Counted from the stretch's first letter, positions 20,791 to 44,224 are shown. The stretch: 64,000 bases of DNA from Nitzschia sp. DOCU1 (GCA_951394045.1 OX595992.1:1-64000), one strand, 5' to 3'. The notes: a model not told the origin generated them from the letters alone. Translations and numbers: made by a program.

Positions 20791-21116
20791 GCGGTCGGCA
20801 TTCTGCATGCGCGCAATATTTTTGTACGTAAGGGGGAAGGCATCGCGCGGTAACTCGCCGCCCGCCAAAAACTCATTTAAGTGAGATTTGGGGAAAGCTG
20901 TATCGTCGAGATCGAGTCGACTAAGTGCGTCCGCAACGACGTTGTGTTCACCCTTGATGTAGACCAGCGCGGGGCCAAACTCCTCGATTAAGAGGCGCCA
21001 ACGCATGATGCGCTCCGTATTAAATTCTTTATACGTAAGATTTTTATGGTCTGTGAAGACTCTGATTCGCTGTCCCAAAAGGATATTGCGAAATTCCTTA
21101 AGTGTTTCGACGATAG

Positions 21117-21140
<24 letters not shown>
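20782..21140 (-). pseudogene. Element A RNase H C-terminal part
   Basis: Starts abruptly at KERELLAIVETLKEF, then FTDHKNLTY and GEHNVVADALSR, the C-terminal half of a Ty3/gypsy RNase H. The first half, with the TDAS motif, is deleted: the RT frame (ending AIDTMKR) joins directly to this segment with a frame change. It ends at a TAG near 20782 and the integrase continues one base out of frame. Confidence 0.75.
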
Positions 21141-22351
<1,211 letters not shown>

Positions 22352-22376
22352 CAGTTTTAAAACTCCCGTTTGAAGG

Positions 22377-27483
<5,107 letters not shown>

Positions 27484-28638
27484 AAAACCTTCTAGTTTCA
27501 TCAGTAAGTCCTGAATCTTCGGGATTGGATACGGCTTGCGTTTAATCCGTTTGTTCAATTCTCTAAAATCGTTGATGAATTGAACTGTTCCGTCCTTTTA
27601 GGGGGTGATAAAGGTGGGCGCACCCCATTCGGAGCGGTTCACCTTTTTGAGTACTCCGACTTGACAGAGTCGTTCGACTTCATCGCGGAGAGTGCACTCA
27701 TACGCTTTCGGTACAGGGTACACTCTAGCATGGTACGGCTTTGCACCTTCTACTAGTTCAATATCGTAGGGGGCCCCACGCCATCGGCCGAGGGTACCAT
27801 CGAATAGGGTCTGGTATTTTGTCAGTAGCTGTTCTAGCTTACTCTGCTCATCCTTACTAAGGTGAGTTTGCTCCCTAGCAATGCTACGTGCATCGGCTTT
27901 CTCGTACTTGGCGTCGAGAATTTCCTTGACGCGGTCCGACATCTCATCGACGTGTCCGCTTTCATGTATATGATACGACGTCGCCGCCGTCGCATCTATT
28001 TCTTTCATTGGCATACGTGCATCGTCCCATTCTACTTCCATAGCTTTGAAGTCGATCACTAGACCTAGCTCTTGCATGAGGTCTCTGCCTATAATCATAT
28101 CGTAGTTACCTAGATCATCTGCTAGGTGAAAGTCCCACTCGATCAATCGATCGTCGTGTAGTTCTGGTAGACTGAGTTGCGTGGTCACGCGTTCAGTACA
28201 CTTATAGCTACTGCTCATGGTCGTGAATACAGTAGTCGCTTTTTGGGTCTTTATTTTTAGTTTGCTAGCACTGCTCTTCTTCCAGAGACAGCCACTGCCG
28301 CCAGAGTCAAGAAGTGCCTTGACGGTTACTACTTGTTGCCCACGTCCGCCGCGTTGGTTAACACCTGCAAACGTGATCGGTACTAGATGACTGGATTTTT
28401 GTCGTTTGTTTGAGCCTACAGTTCGACTACCTCGAATTGTGTTCAATAAATAAAGCTCGCGCTCGCGCTGTGCTTCCGCCAGACATGCATCGAGAGAGAT
28501 GAAACTTCGAGATTGCCCTGCGTGGGAATTTTGCAAATTTGGTGTTACGCTTGAAACACCATTGCTGTTGTAAAATGACTCCATGCATTGGACATCGTCC
28601 CTATGGATAAAACTAGTGTAATCGTTCAATTTGCACAT
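27484..28638 (-). pseudogene. Element A protease (second copy) and RT N-terminus, broken by TAA
   Basis: Reads protease (ALLDSGGSG active site, then DMIIGRDLMQELG) and then the RT start (GAKPYHARVYPVPKAYE, then VNRSEWGAPTFITP). It then meets a TAA at 27600-27598, where the family normally has PKKDG. After the stop the same frame continues (KDGTVQFINDFRELNKR, then PYPIPKIQDLL) up to the B1 insertion at 27488. The nonsense codon is therefore separate from the insertion. Confidence 0.85.
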
Positions 28639-30375
28639 AGTAACCCGCTCACACCGTCAATTCGTTTCGGTGTCGCTGTCGCTGCTGCTGACACTGAGTT
28701 TGGCGAAGTCAATGCCGTTGAGATCATCCATATCGTAATTAAAATTATCCATCGAAGGAGGGTCTTCGGCCTTGCGCTTCTTCGCAAATTGTTTGACCGC
28801 GTTTTCAACCATCGACTTGATGTAGGCATGAAGCTCGCCTGTTTTCTTCTTCTTTTCGCCGTCACCATCGCTGTCGCTGCGGCGCCAAGTTTTGTTTTCG
28901 AAGCGGGCCTTTTTGAAACGACCTGCAACGTTCGAATGGGCAGCCGCCATCTTCTTTGCTTGATCCTTTAAGATAAGGCAATCATGGGTAGCGTGGGTGT
29001 TGTTAGCGCCATGATAAAGACAATCATACTTGGCCTTACCGTCGGTTCCCGTTCTCGGGCCTCCGCGCTTCCTCTTCGAGGGTTTCTCGTCATTCGACTT
29101 GCCGTTGTTGTCTGCCTTCTTGCTGAGGGCTTCATTTTTCTCGTACTTGGCGTCGAGAATTTCCTTGACGCGGTCCGACATCTCATCGACGTGTCCGCTT
29201 TCATGTATATGATACGACGTCGCCGCCGTCGCATCTATTTCTTTCATTGGCATACGTGCATCGTCCCATTCTACTTCCATAGCTTTGAAGTCGATCACTA
29301 GACCTAGCTCTTGCATGAGGTCTCTGCCTATAATCATATCGTAGTTACCTAGATCATCTGCTAGGTGAAAGTCCCACTCGATCAATCGATCGTCGTGTAG
29401 TTCTGGTAGACTGAGTTGCGTGGTCACGCGTTCAGTACACTTATAGCTACTGCTCATGGTCGTGAATACAGTAGTCGCTTTTTGGGTCTTTATTTTTAGT
29501 TTGCTAGCACTGCTCTTCTTCCAGAGACAGCCACTGCCGCCAGAGTCAAGAAGTGCCTTGACGGTTACTACTTGTTGCCCACGTCCGCCGCGTTGGTTAA
29601 CACCTGCAAACGTGATCGGTACTAGATGACTGGATTTTTGTCGTTTGTTTGAGCCTACAGTTCGACTACCTCGAATTGTGTTCAATAAATAAAGCTCGCG
29701 CTCGCGCTGTGCTTCCGCCAGACATGCATCGAGAGAGATGAAACTTCGAGATTGCCCTGCGTGGGAATTTTGCAAATTTGGTGTTACGCTTGAAACACCA
29801 TTGCTGTTGTAAAATGACTCCATGCATTGGACATCGTCCCTATGGATAAAACTAGTGTAATCGTTCAATTTGCACATAGTAACCCGCTCACACCGTCAAT
29901 TCGTTTCGGTGTCGCTGTCGCTGCTGCTGACACTGAGTTTGGCGAAGTCAATGCCGTTGAGATCATCCATATCGTAATTAAAATTATCCATCGAAGGAGG
30001 GTCTTCGGCCTTGCGCTTCTTCGCAAATTGTTTGACCGCGTTTTCAACCATCGACTTGATGTAGGCATGAAGCTCGCCTGTTTTCTTCTTCTTTTCGCCG
30101 TCACCATCGCTGTCGCTGCGGCGCCAAGTTTTGTTTTCGAAGCGGGCCTTTTTGAAACGACCTGCAACGTTCGAATGGGCAGCCGCCATCTTCTTTGCTT
30201 GATCCTTTAAGATAAGGCAATCATGGGTAGCGTGGGTGTTGTTAGCGCCATGATAAAGACAATCATACTTGGCCTTACCGTCGGTTCCCGTTCTCGGGCC
30301 TCCGCGCTTCCTCTTCGAGGGTTTCTCGTCATTCGACTTGCCGTTGTTGTCTGCCTTCTTGCTGAGGGCTTCATT
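27898..30375 (-). repeat. 1,239-bp in-frame tandem duplication inside element A
   Basis: Two head-to-tail copies (about 27898-29136 and 29137-30375), with identical predicted peptides over the gag C-terminus, the UGA codon and the protease. 1,239 is a multiple of three, and the junction fuses protease (DAKYEK) in frame to gag (NEALSKK). Confidence 0.9.
28657..29877 (-). pseudogene. Element A protease (first copy) fused to duplicated gag C-terminus
   Basis: 406 codons. It starts at an in-frame ATG 18 bases after the gag UGA, covers the ALLDSGG protease, and crosses the duplication junction into gag C-terminal sequence with the knuckle-like CLYHGANNTHATHDC. It ends at the second copy of the UGA-CGG stop. 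This chimera is a product of the duplication. Confidence 0.85.
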
Positions 30376-31057
30376 GATCTCCTCGGTAGCTTCCAGCCGT
30401 TCGCAGAAGTCTACAAAGTCTTGAACCGTGTGGTCCACGGGCTCGAATCCCTGTAGGATCATCTCTTTGCGCCACTTGGCGGGGATTCCAAACTCGCAAT
30501 TCTCCATGAGCTCGTCGTCGGGAATTTTGTTTTTCTCGCCTTTCTCGTCGAATAGCGCGAGGTACTCGTTTAGCTTGCGGAGCCGAGCCACATACGCCTT
30601 CATTGTCATCGTCGGGGGCTTTCGGCAGATCCGACGCATATAGCATTTTTGAAGTTGCACCGCGCGTTTTGGGAGAACATACGCCGTAACCGCGTGCAAA
30701 CTTTTCTCCAAAGTCTCAGGAGTTTCGGCTTCGAGTTCCGAGGCCTTCGCGTTGAACGCAGCCAATACCTGGCCTTTCTGCAAATTGCGTGTTAACGCAA
30801 ATTTTTGAGGTCCCGTATTTAGGTCCTGACCCGCGATCACATCCTTAAGTCCGATGAGGAAAAGGAACCACTCTTCGCGGTTGTTTGACGCGTCGTGTCA
30901 ACGATTTTTTGTCTTTTGGGTCGATACGCAAGTCATATTGACTGTACGCCCCATCTTTGAGCTCCTTCGGCTCGGGTCTTTCGATACTGACCGGTGCTGA
31001 TTTGAAACCCTGCTTCTCGGCAGCGGTCTTCTTCGGGATGCTGCTTGCAATCTTCAT
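29896..31057 (-). pseudogene. Element A Gag, with one frameshift
   Basis: The ATG at 31057 begins MKIASSIPKK. The frame shifts by one base near 30895, where REEWFLFLIGLKDVIAG continues in the second frame to a UGA at 29898-29896. The C-terminal half has basic KRKRGGPRTG and a CCHC-like CLYHGANNTHATHDC. The UGA is followed by CGG and then, in the same frame, by pol. No other gag stop is present. Confidence 0.8.
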
Positions 31058-31282
31058 CTTTAGCTCACGCGTGTAACGTGAAGTGTTAACACTATGCAAT
31101 ACGCTGAAAGTACGATGAAAAAGGTTGTAGTGGAAATAATTGTGAGATCTAAAGTTATCGCTGATTCTATCGCTCCTAGACCACCGGAGTCTTTCCTCAA
31201 CGCATCCCGTATGCGTTGGATGCAACTCCCACCGATCTTGCTTCTTGGATCTCTTCAAGGTCTATAGCTAGATACCGTTGGA

Positions 31283-31345
31283 AGTTCTATTCCAGTAGTA
31301 GACGTCGACGGAACTCCTAGTCCAGTAGTAGACGTCGACGGCTCG
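31283..31345. repeat. Short tandem repeat by the element A 5' LTR
   Basis: CCAGTAGTAGACGTCGACGG occurs twice in tandem, immediately before the recognisable LTR on the plus strand, in the leader region between LTR and gag. Confidence 0.7.
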
Positions 31346-31352
31346 CCGCGCT

Positions 31353-31582
31353 CGCCGTTGTCGTCGTCATTGCTCGTCAGCGGCGCCGGCCTTGCCTGTC
31401 CGTCCGTGCGTCCACAGACGTTCGACCAAGTCGACGTCAGCAGGTATATATCTAAGGTATGTTGGTACTACACGTAGGCCATTGTGTGTACTCATCGTTC
31501 GAACATTCTAACGTTGCAATGTTGCAACGTTCTAACGTTCTAACTACTTGTTAAGTCTAGAGGGGTATTCTAGTGTACTGCA
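31353..31582 (-). repeat. Element A LTR (5' LTR in element orientation)
   Basis: 230 bp matching 19421-19642. In element orientation it begins TGCAGTACAC. The sequence to its right is repeat T copy 2. Confidence 0.75.
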
Positions 31583-32193
31583 CAATGCAACTACCTCTGT
31601 AAGTATTATATTGCATTCAGATGATGTAGAACCGTCAGCTATAGTGGGTTCCTTACTACTTGCAGGCTTTGAGAATCATGAATTCAGTATCTCAAGGGAA
31701 GCTGACAACTTTATGGGGCTCGTTTCTAAGAAGCAGGCAAACTACCAGCGTAACTACCTGGCTACCTAGCTACCTATCCACATATCTATCTATGAGGTAA
31801 CAAGACAAGGAGGCTGTATGAGTGAGCATGATGAGCTGGGGGGGGGCTCATATGAGCGATAAGCATGAGCAGGGGAAGATTCATGATGAGGTTGTGGATA
31901 ATGTAAGTATGAACAAATATGATGGATGATCATAATGTTGGGAGACTAATGCATATAGAAGAATACTGAAATCCTCACTCATTCTTCTCATTTTACCTAA
32001 AATTCCATGTTCCTATTCCTATTCCTATTTCCCCCACTATCCCTATTCCTATTCCTAGTTTCCTTTTTCCTTTTCCCTTTTTCCTTTTTCCTTTTTCCTT
32101 TTTCCTTTTCCCTTTTCCCTTTTCCCTTTTCCCTTTTCCCTTTTCCCTTTTCCCTTTTACCCATTACCAATTACCAATTACCCTAACCCTAAC
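31583..32193 (+). repeat. Repeat T, copy 2, with telomere-like right end
   Basis: Matches 9275-9878, with an expanded TTTTCCC tract (32080-32155) and the same end, ACCAATTACCCTAACCCTAAC, then AGG. The coding-like stretch (31611-31736) keeps the same frame as copy 1. It sits between the LTR of element A and the truncated copia element C. Confidence 0.7.
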
Positions 32194-32600
32194 AGGCCAG
32201 ACTTGTCGCCAATGGCAATCTCACCGACATCCCCGTGGACAGCGTCTACTCCGGGGTAGTATCGTTGTGAGGACTACGCATCATGCTATTCCTATAAGAG
32301 CTCAATGGGCTAGAGGCATACGCTACAGACATAGGCAACGCATACCTAGAAGCTACTACAGGTGAATCATCATAGGTGGCCCCGAGTTCGGCCCACTCGA
32401 AAACCATATCCTTTTGATCTATAAGGCTCTCTATGGTCTCCGTAGTAGCAGAAAAATGTGGCACCAGAGGCTCGCAGAGTGTCTCAGAGCTGAAGGATTT
32501 ACCCCCCGCAAGGCAGAGCCAGATATCTGGATGAGGAAGGCTGAAAACGGCGATTACTACGAGTACATAGCTGTCTACATCAACGACCTCTGTTTATCCC
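32194..32600 (+). pseudogene. Element C copia RT, first part
   Basis: Frames read RLVANGNLTDIPVDSVYSG, GLRIMLFL, ATDIGNAYLEA, and LLIYKALYGLRSSRKMWHQR, then YYEYIAVYINDLC, which is the copia YVDD box in altered form. Two in-frame stops (near 32270 and 32298) and a deletion with a frameshift near 32362 kill it. The last five bases ATCCC are the B2 target duplication. Confidence 0.85.
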
Positions 32601-37707
<5,107 letters not shown>

Positions 37708-37732
37708 CCTTCAAACGGGAGTTTTAAAACTG

Positions 37733-38350
37733 TGCCCTATCCCGGGGGTGACGAAATAAAAGTAGAAGACAATTGTAATTGTGAGACCTATGTTACATCT
37801 ATTTGCATTCATTCCAACAACAAGATTGACGAGACGAAAGATTTTCGTCTTTCAAATATTTGCGACCGATCGTTCATTTTGTGAACGTCTTTCCCCGCGC
37901 GTAAATAACGCGCATATATTCTATTCATTCGGATATGTCGATTCCTCGTATCGTCACCTTCTAACTAGGCGTCCCTAGTCTTGGCTAGCTACGACTCCTC
38001 GTCGCCCATGGTCTGAATTATTTCCTTGCTCTAAATACATCTCCTCTATTAGGCGATGAATATTTACTACTTAGGTTGTAGGCATGCCGTTGGCAAGGGA
38101 CTCTATGGGTTAGTCGAATGTTACTATGCGATATACTACAGAGCGCTTCCATGTGTAACGCTACGACTGCTTTGATCGTTGCGTCAGTGCGCCGTCAGCG
38201 ACGACGTCACCGTTTGTTCGTGTCCGTGTCCGTTAGCCGTCTGTACGTCGTCCGTCCGGCGGACGACTCCGTTCGTCTACGACTACTAAGACTACCAGCG
38301 TGTAGGACTAATATGACTAAACTAGTTATGCGTCTCTGTGGGGTATGGCA
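37733..38350 (-). repeat. Element B2 5' LTR
   Basis: 618 bp, same length as the B2 3' LTR; no differences were seen between them. Confidence 0.95.
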
Positions 38351-39427
38351 ATCCCTCACATCGCCTACTAAGCTCCTAGAAGACGTGTTAGTGAAGAAAT
38401 ACGGCTTTAAACTAAAGGGATCAGAGCCTATCAAGTTTCATCTAGGCTGCGACTTCGAACGAGACGAAGAGGGCACGTTGTGCATGGTGCCGCGCAAGTA
38501 CATCGAGCGTATGGTATCACAGTATGAACGTATGTTCGGCAAGAAGCCGAGCAGTGTCATGACGTCACCGATCGAGAAAAATGATCACCCCAAGACAGAT
38601 GAGTCAGAATTTCTCCTCGCTGATGACGTCACCAAATACCAGTCGCTCATTGGATCAGTGCAATGGGCAGTCAGCCTCGGCAGTATTGACATTACTACTG
38701 TGGTAATGAAGCTATCTAGCTTTCGAGCAATACCAAGAAGAGGACACCTCGAGCGTGCATGTCGACTCGTCGGCTACCTTGCCAAGTACAAGTCGGTGAA
38801 GATTCGGTTCAGGACTCACAATCCTGACTACTCAGACTTACCGATTCCTGAATACGACTGGACCTATTAGTATGGAGAAGCCGTCAAGCAGATACCCGAC
38901 GACGTCCCTAGACCTCTAGGCAAGACAGTATTACTCACACACTACGTAGATGCAAATCTATACCACTGTATGGTTACAGGACGGTCGGTCACGGGCATCC
39001 TACACTTCATGAACACGACGCCCATCGACTGGTTTTCCAAGAAGCAAGCCACTGTCGAGACGGCTACCTACGGTGCCAAGTTTGTGGCCGGAAGAACATG
39101 CGTAGAGCAGATCATCGACCTACGTGTAAGAATCACGTCTAGGAGCTACATGTTTGGAGACAACAAGTCCGTAGTGGACAGCGCCATGAAGCCACAGTCC
39201 AAACTGCACAAACGGCACACCGCCCGTACACCAAAGCATCGCAGCCGGTTTCATCGTGTTCACCCACATCAATAGTGAACTAACTAAATCTCGCCGACAT
39301 ACTGAGCAAGCACTGGGGACACGCACAAGTGTGGCACCTACTGAAGCCACTACTGTTTCACGAAGGTGACACTGTTGAATGCAAAGCTGCCGGAGAACGT
39401 TATGTGCAGAAGAAGAAGGAGGACTGA
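38351..39427 (+). pseudogene. Element C copia RT end and RNase H
   Basis: After B2 the copia frame resumes: [17 protein letters not shown], then [11 protein letters not shown] and [19 protein letters not shown] at 38868 interrupts it. RNase H follows (TVLLTHYVDANLYH, DWFSKKQATVETATYG and FGDNKSVV). Two frameshifts occur near 39215 and 39285, after which ADILSKHWGHAQVWHLLKP leads to the natural TGA at 39425. Typical copia C-terminus, several lesions. Confidence 0.85.
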
Positions 39428-40519
39428 ATTGTAAGGAGGACTGAATTGTAAGTCTATCTTTGCAAGCATCCGGGGGTGATAGAATTTAGGTTAGTAAACG
39501 TACGAACGTAGGATAAGTACGTACGAGGGATGGATGGATAGTATACGTTGGAAGAAAGAGATCTTTTGGATGCTCACACGATGCAGAGAAACAATCCCAG
39601 CAGAATAAACACTCACAAATAAAGAATCATCAGCAACAGCATCAGCTTAGCACTCTTTGAAGGGATACGTTCCTTCGGAGGGTTTGTTTGTCACACACCG
39701 TTTTTACTTTACACTATCGTACAATGGCCATCATTCACGGACCACCATTGTGGATTGCAGCAGTTGGTACAATCGGATCGGCATTGTTGTGATCGTACCT
39801 TGGACCGTGCATACATCAGTGCATTCGTTTGGCTGCAAAATCTATCATTATTCCTTTACACTATCAGTTTATTCCTTTACACTATCATTTTATTCCAAAA
39901 ATAACACGAAAAATGGGCTCTTTTGGACGGAAACAGCATAGTTCTGTCAGAACCCTATCAAGTGCTACCTACGTGGCCGACGGTAGGCCAATTTAGCCGG
40001 CCTTTGGACACGACTCGTGAAACGTCTGTTTTGGTCCATTCCAGTCCGCTCTGGGTCACCGTTGACGGTCGACAACGATGGCCACGGGGTGTTTTGGGTC
40101 AACTCGGCGGTCTCACCAATGTCTGGCCACGTAGATAGCCCAAGTGTAAGCCTTTGACAAAAAGACCTCGGAATTGTCATAATTGAGCCATTTTGGCCTA
40201 TTCTAAACTGTCAGAAAAGTGTAAGACACCAACAGCCCACCAATGGGATTGCTCCAAAAAGTGTAAAACATCATTTAGAAAGTCATTATTTTCGGTTCTT
40301 GATGTCACTGAACCCAATGCCACGGTCCGATTCATAGTCATACGAGTCGACATGTTCGTATCAGTCGAAGAACTATCCACTCGCGACTGCAACTGCCTTC
40401 GGCCGTTGCCTCTCTATTTCCTTTGTAATGGTCCCCTATGCACTTGGTGACCTATTCAACAATGATTCTATGTTCTTCTGGAGCTTTCTATTAGTATTAT
40501 ACGAGCAATCCTATAGTGT

Positions 40520-40920
40520 TCCAAAGAGGCTGCCAGAAGTTGATTGTTGCATTTGGCCGGGTGGCGGCTTCGTTGAGGTAGCCACAAATAATGAAATGCA
40601 TCGCAGTGTAATTATAGTGGTAGTGGCAGCTTGTAGAGGAATTCACAGCGATCCACAGTTGATTGTAGCGTTTGTTGGCAGGGAAATAAACCACCCACGA
40701 ACACAATGATCGACGAGATGAAGGAAACAATAGCGACGCCACGGCAGCTTCATAGAGGTGGAAGTGAGTAATGAAGTGTATTGTAGTGTAGTTCTAGTGG
40801 CGGTGGTAGCTTGTAGACGAATCAGCAGTGATTTAAAGTTGATTGTCGCATTCATTAGCAAGGAAACAAATGCCTGATGAGTTGAAAGTGGCGGTGGCGA
40901 TGGCAGCTTCGTGTTGGGAG
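40520..40920. repeat. Degenerate repeat, two to three units of about 165 bp
   Basis: Shared words such as GTGGCAGCTTGTAGA(G/C)GAAT, AGTTGATTGT(A/C)GC, (GG/AA)GGAAA and GGCAGCTTC recur near 40550, 40735 and 40900. Heavily diverged, noncoding. Confidence 0.5.
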
Positions 40921-41510
40921 TATATTCACAGCAAAGGCCACAACAAGCGAATTCTCGAGATGTTGGGTGGTGAGCAGGTTGTCAAGTTTAAATGACGATG
41001 TTAGTGAAATGCATGAATCAAAATACTTTGGTCTGCGATGGAATGCACTTACCATGGTAATATTGAAGTAGTAATTAAATAATATCTAGCAATCGAATAA
41101 TACTGCTGCTGCAACGACTGTATAGCGCCGATCAAGGAGTTTATATACATGGGGTGGTAGGAGGACAGCAGCAGTACTCGAGAAGTACTTGCAAAGAAAG
41201 TTTGACAGTGAAAGAATGGATTTTTGTGTTGCGCCATTGTCGCCGCTCGTCCGACAAATTTGGACCAATTCGACTTAATGGCGAGCTGCGCAAGCCAACC
41301 AATGATTGTCATCGTGGTAGGTGATCCCGTTAAAATATATCTCTTGTTATTAAGAATACCGAATTATTGCCTTCCCTTTGTTCTTTGAATTTTTTCCTTT
41401 CTTTTTTCCCCTTTCTACTTTATAAAATCTTAGCTACCTACGTGACCGGGCATAAGCCAATTTTAGGTCCAAATCCTTCCACAAAAAGGGCAAAAAAGGG
41501 TATACTACCA

Positions 41511-41885
41511 GCATACTATCTAGCCTTGTAGTGGTGGCGTCCGAACGTTGATACTACCGAAATCAACTTTATATTTGTTGTAGTTTTGCATCTAGTACTC
41601 CATCCAATCATCCTGATGAAGAATTTCCTGGAGGCAGATCTATGCGAGCGGAAACCACAGCATGAACAGCATCAAAAGGTACCATCCGACTTGAGCAAGC
41701 AAGCATACTATCTAGCCACGTAGTGGTGGCGTCCGAACGTTGATACTATCGAAATCAACTATATATTTGTCGTAGGTCTTTATCTAGTACTCAATCCAAT
41801 CATCCTGATGAAGAATTTCCTGGAGGCAGATCTATGCGAGCGGAAACCACAGCAACAGCATCAAAAGGTACCATCCGACCTGAGC
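41511..41885. repeat. 192-bp tandem duplication
   Basis: GCATACTATCTAGCC starts at 41511 and again at 41703. The two copies agree through GGTACCATCCGAC with scattered changes. Noncoding. Confidence 0.9.
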
Positions 41886-42378
41886 TCGCCGACCTTGGGG
41901 ATTGCGTCGACATTGTAGTATGAGAGGATCGACCCATTACGATTTTGTGTTCATACAGTAAGATTAGTATTTTAGACATGCGATCCATGCCATTGGTTTT
42001 TCGATTCTTGTAGTACTAATTGATTTCGATAGTACGGTTCGGGCCCTAGCTAGTGCACCCCACAACGCCTCAGATGGGGCAAATGCTATGCAAATGTCCT
42101 CAAAGCAAAGGAAAGCAATGTAACCTTCGAAAAGACCCATGCCTCCTGAGTCGTTCATCGTCAAGTCTTCAAAAATCGTGTAGTACCAAGTACCCCGGAC
42201 CCAAACCCTCCTTCCATCCCATCCTATCTACGAATTTGTAACATTTTTTCAACATAATTTTGAGTGGCTGATTTGATTATTCCCGAGTCCCTTTGTATTT
42301 CATGCCTCTCACATTTACATCATATCCTTTAGTCATGTTTGCCCCCTCCCCGGAGCCTTGCTTGCATTCTTGCCACGC

Positions 42379-43872
42379 TTATGCGATGACTGGCGACATG
42401 TAAGTGCCAGCATTGCTATTGACCCTGGCATCATCCGAATCCGCTTCTCGCATGATACTACCGTCCGTGCCGATGACTGTTTCAACTTCACTCAGGCCAT
42501 TATCGAAGGCGAGCTTGATCAGATAACAGAACAGGGCAGTGTTCAGAATGAGCAACATAGCCCACGTGATGTTCTTGAGTTGAAACAACGCAAAAACAAT
42601 TATCATGATAACGATGAAGACGAAGGTGCCAATCACATGCACTTTTTTCAGTCCAACGGCTTTCATGGCTGCTTGCTCTAAAAGTGCGTCCCTGTTTGAC
42701 ATTTTCTGTCGTTTCCCAAAAATTGTTAGAAGCATTCCGATGCATACGAACGAAAGGATTGCCAGAACGATCTTATCCGGAGTGCTCCAACCATATTTTG
42801 CCCGAGGCCCGATCCCAATTTTTTGACAATCTCGATTGCATATTGCCTTATAGTTCCAGGCGGTTGCACAAAGGGCCACTACTCCTCTTCTGTTCTCATA
42901 GTACATCTTATCCTCTACCGGGTTGTCGTCGTTTTGATCAATCCACGTGACACATGCTTCACACTTTTTGAACGGGGGCTGCGAATAATGGAACACGGGA
43001 GTAAATTCAGGAACGACGCCTTCCCGGACCACACGAAGACTATCTGCTTCCTCTTGGCTTACCTGAATCTCAGAAATATCAACGTTTGCAGAATCGTCAT
43101 AACCCCCGAGAAAAGATCGTTTTGTACAATTATTGTCCGAGTAAATTTTGACGGCTAGAGCTTGACTCGTGTTTTCCGCACATCCCACCTGCATCCAGTA
43201 CTCGTTTTCATCGTTCACCATTCTGGTACAGTACGCATAGTTTGCAACATCCCGACGATGATCATAATCATCAAAACCCTTATCCTGTTGGATTCGCTGG
43301 TTGTATTTCAGGTAGCCATCCAGAAAGTTTTGGACTGGTGTGATATAAGTGCCCACAGGTTCGTCGCTGCACTGTTTGTACCCTCGGTTGTGAAGAGAAA
43401 AGACAATTACGTCGACTTCGTTGCTGACAAAAAAGCAGAAAGTTAGTTATATCGCCCCATCGTAACAGAACCACATCAGCTAGCAAATATTGACATACTA
43501 AACAATACATCGCTTTGTAAGAATAGCATAGTCTGTCCAGTACTTGATGGAGGCGTCTCCCGCCGAAAAATACTCGTTATCTTGATTCAAGATAGTATCA
43601 TCATATTGCTCTGCAGCGTCATCATATTGCTCTGCTGCATCATCGTTTTGCTGTGCAGCAGCATCATCATTTTGTTGTGCAGCATCATCGTTTTGCTGTA
43701 TGGCATCATCATATTGCTGAGCAATAAAGTCATCGACCAAGGCATCATCTTCGTTTCCGGTGGTGCCATTATCATCTGTGGTGTTGTAGGCATGATCGTC
43801 ATAGTACGCTTGCACTACAGGGGCCGCCGCAAACGATGCCAACAAGGCCGTCAGACGTAGCCTCGAGAGCAT
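42379..43872 (-). CDS. Secreted or membrane protein with QNDD repeats, two exons
   Basis: Proposed join of 43872-43499 and 43423-42379. The 75-nt intron begins GTATGT and ends TTTTTTGTCAG, and joining restores one frame of 472 aa, so the model is self-consistent. The ATG at 43872 gives a signal peptide (MLSRLRLTALLASFAAAPVVQA). Next come Asp/Gln/Ala repeats (QQNDDA, EQYDDA), then a Cys-containing domain and three hydrophobic segments near 342-361, 388-407 and 411-430. Predicted to enter the secretory pathway with most of the N-terminal part lumenal or extracellular. No known family was recognised. The open frame extends upstream to an ATG at 43947, but the internal ATG places the hydrophobic stretch at the N-terminus. 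Confidence 0.75.
43424..43498 (-). other. Spliceosomal intron of the secreted protein gene
   Basis: 75 nt, GTATGT donor and T-rich GTCAG acceptor. Phase 2 joining gives KRCIVYNEVDVIVFSL across the junction. Without splicing the first exon ends at a TAG that spans the donor. Confidence 0.8.
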
Positions 43873-44224
43873 GCTCCTCGTTGTTACAATGTAGAAATTA
43901 GGAAGTGGAAGGGATTGCCCGATGGGAAAGATTACAGAAGGTGGCAAAGATAGGACCTTATGATTGATCAGGCTTGAAGGTGAGGAGCATCTGGCGACAT
44001 ACGAAATTGCTGGTTGAAACGCCGAGCGCCAAACGTTTTTGCCGAATCAACCTTAGCGGAGTCCTTTCGGCCTTTGCTTGCGTGGTATTGCCGATGACTT
44101 ACCTCTCCTCGTAGTTCGCAGATCAGAATGAGACGAGTTACGTAAAAATTGAGGGGAAGGGGCTGAGGAGGGAAATCTTCCGACTTTGTCTCTCTCTGGG
44201 AGCTAAAAAGCTTTTTCATCATCA

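Larger units (their letters stand above)
39661..42378. other. 2.7-kb gap without a supported gene
   Basis: Contains short TTCCTTTACACTATC repeats (39840-39890), the two repeats listed next and AT-rich sequence. Open frames are all short and without motif. No RNA gene was recognised. Confidence 0.5.

Noticed and set aside
30430..30470. TCGAATCCC resembling a tRNA T-arm
   Set aside because: It lies within the element A gag coding sequence and no cloverleaf could be built around it.
39969..40138. Short open frames in the 39.7-42.3 kb gap
   Set aside because: All under 100 codons, no motifs, and no frame conservation between the local repeats.
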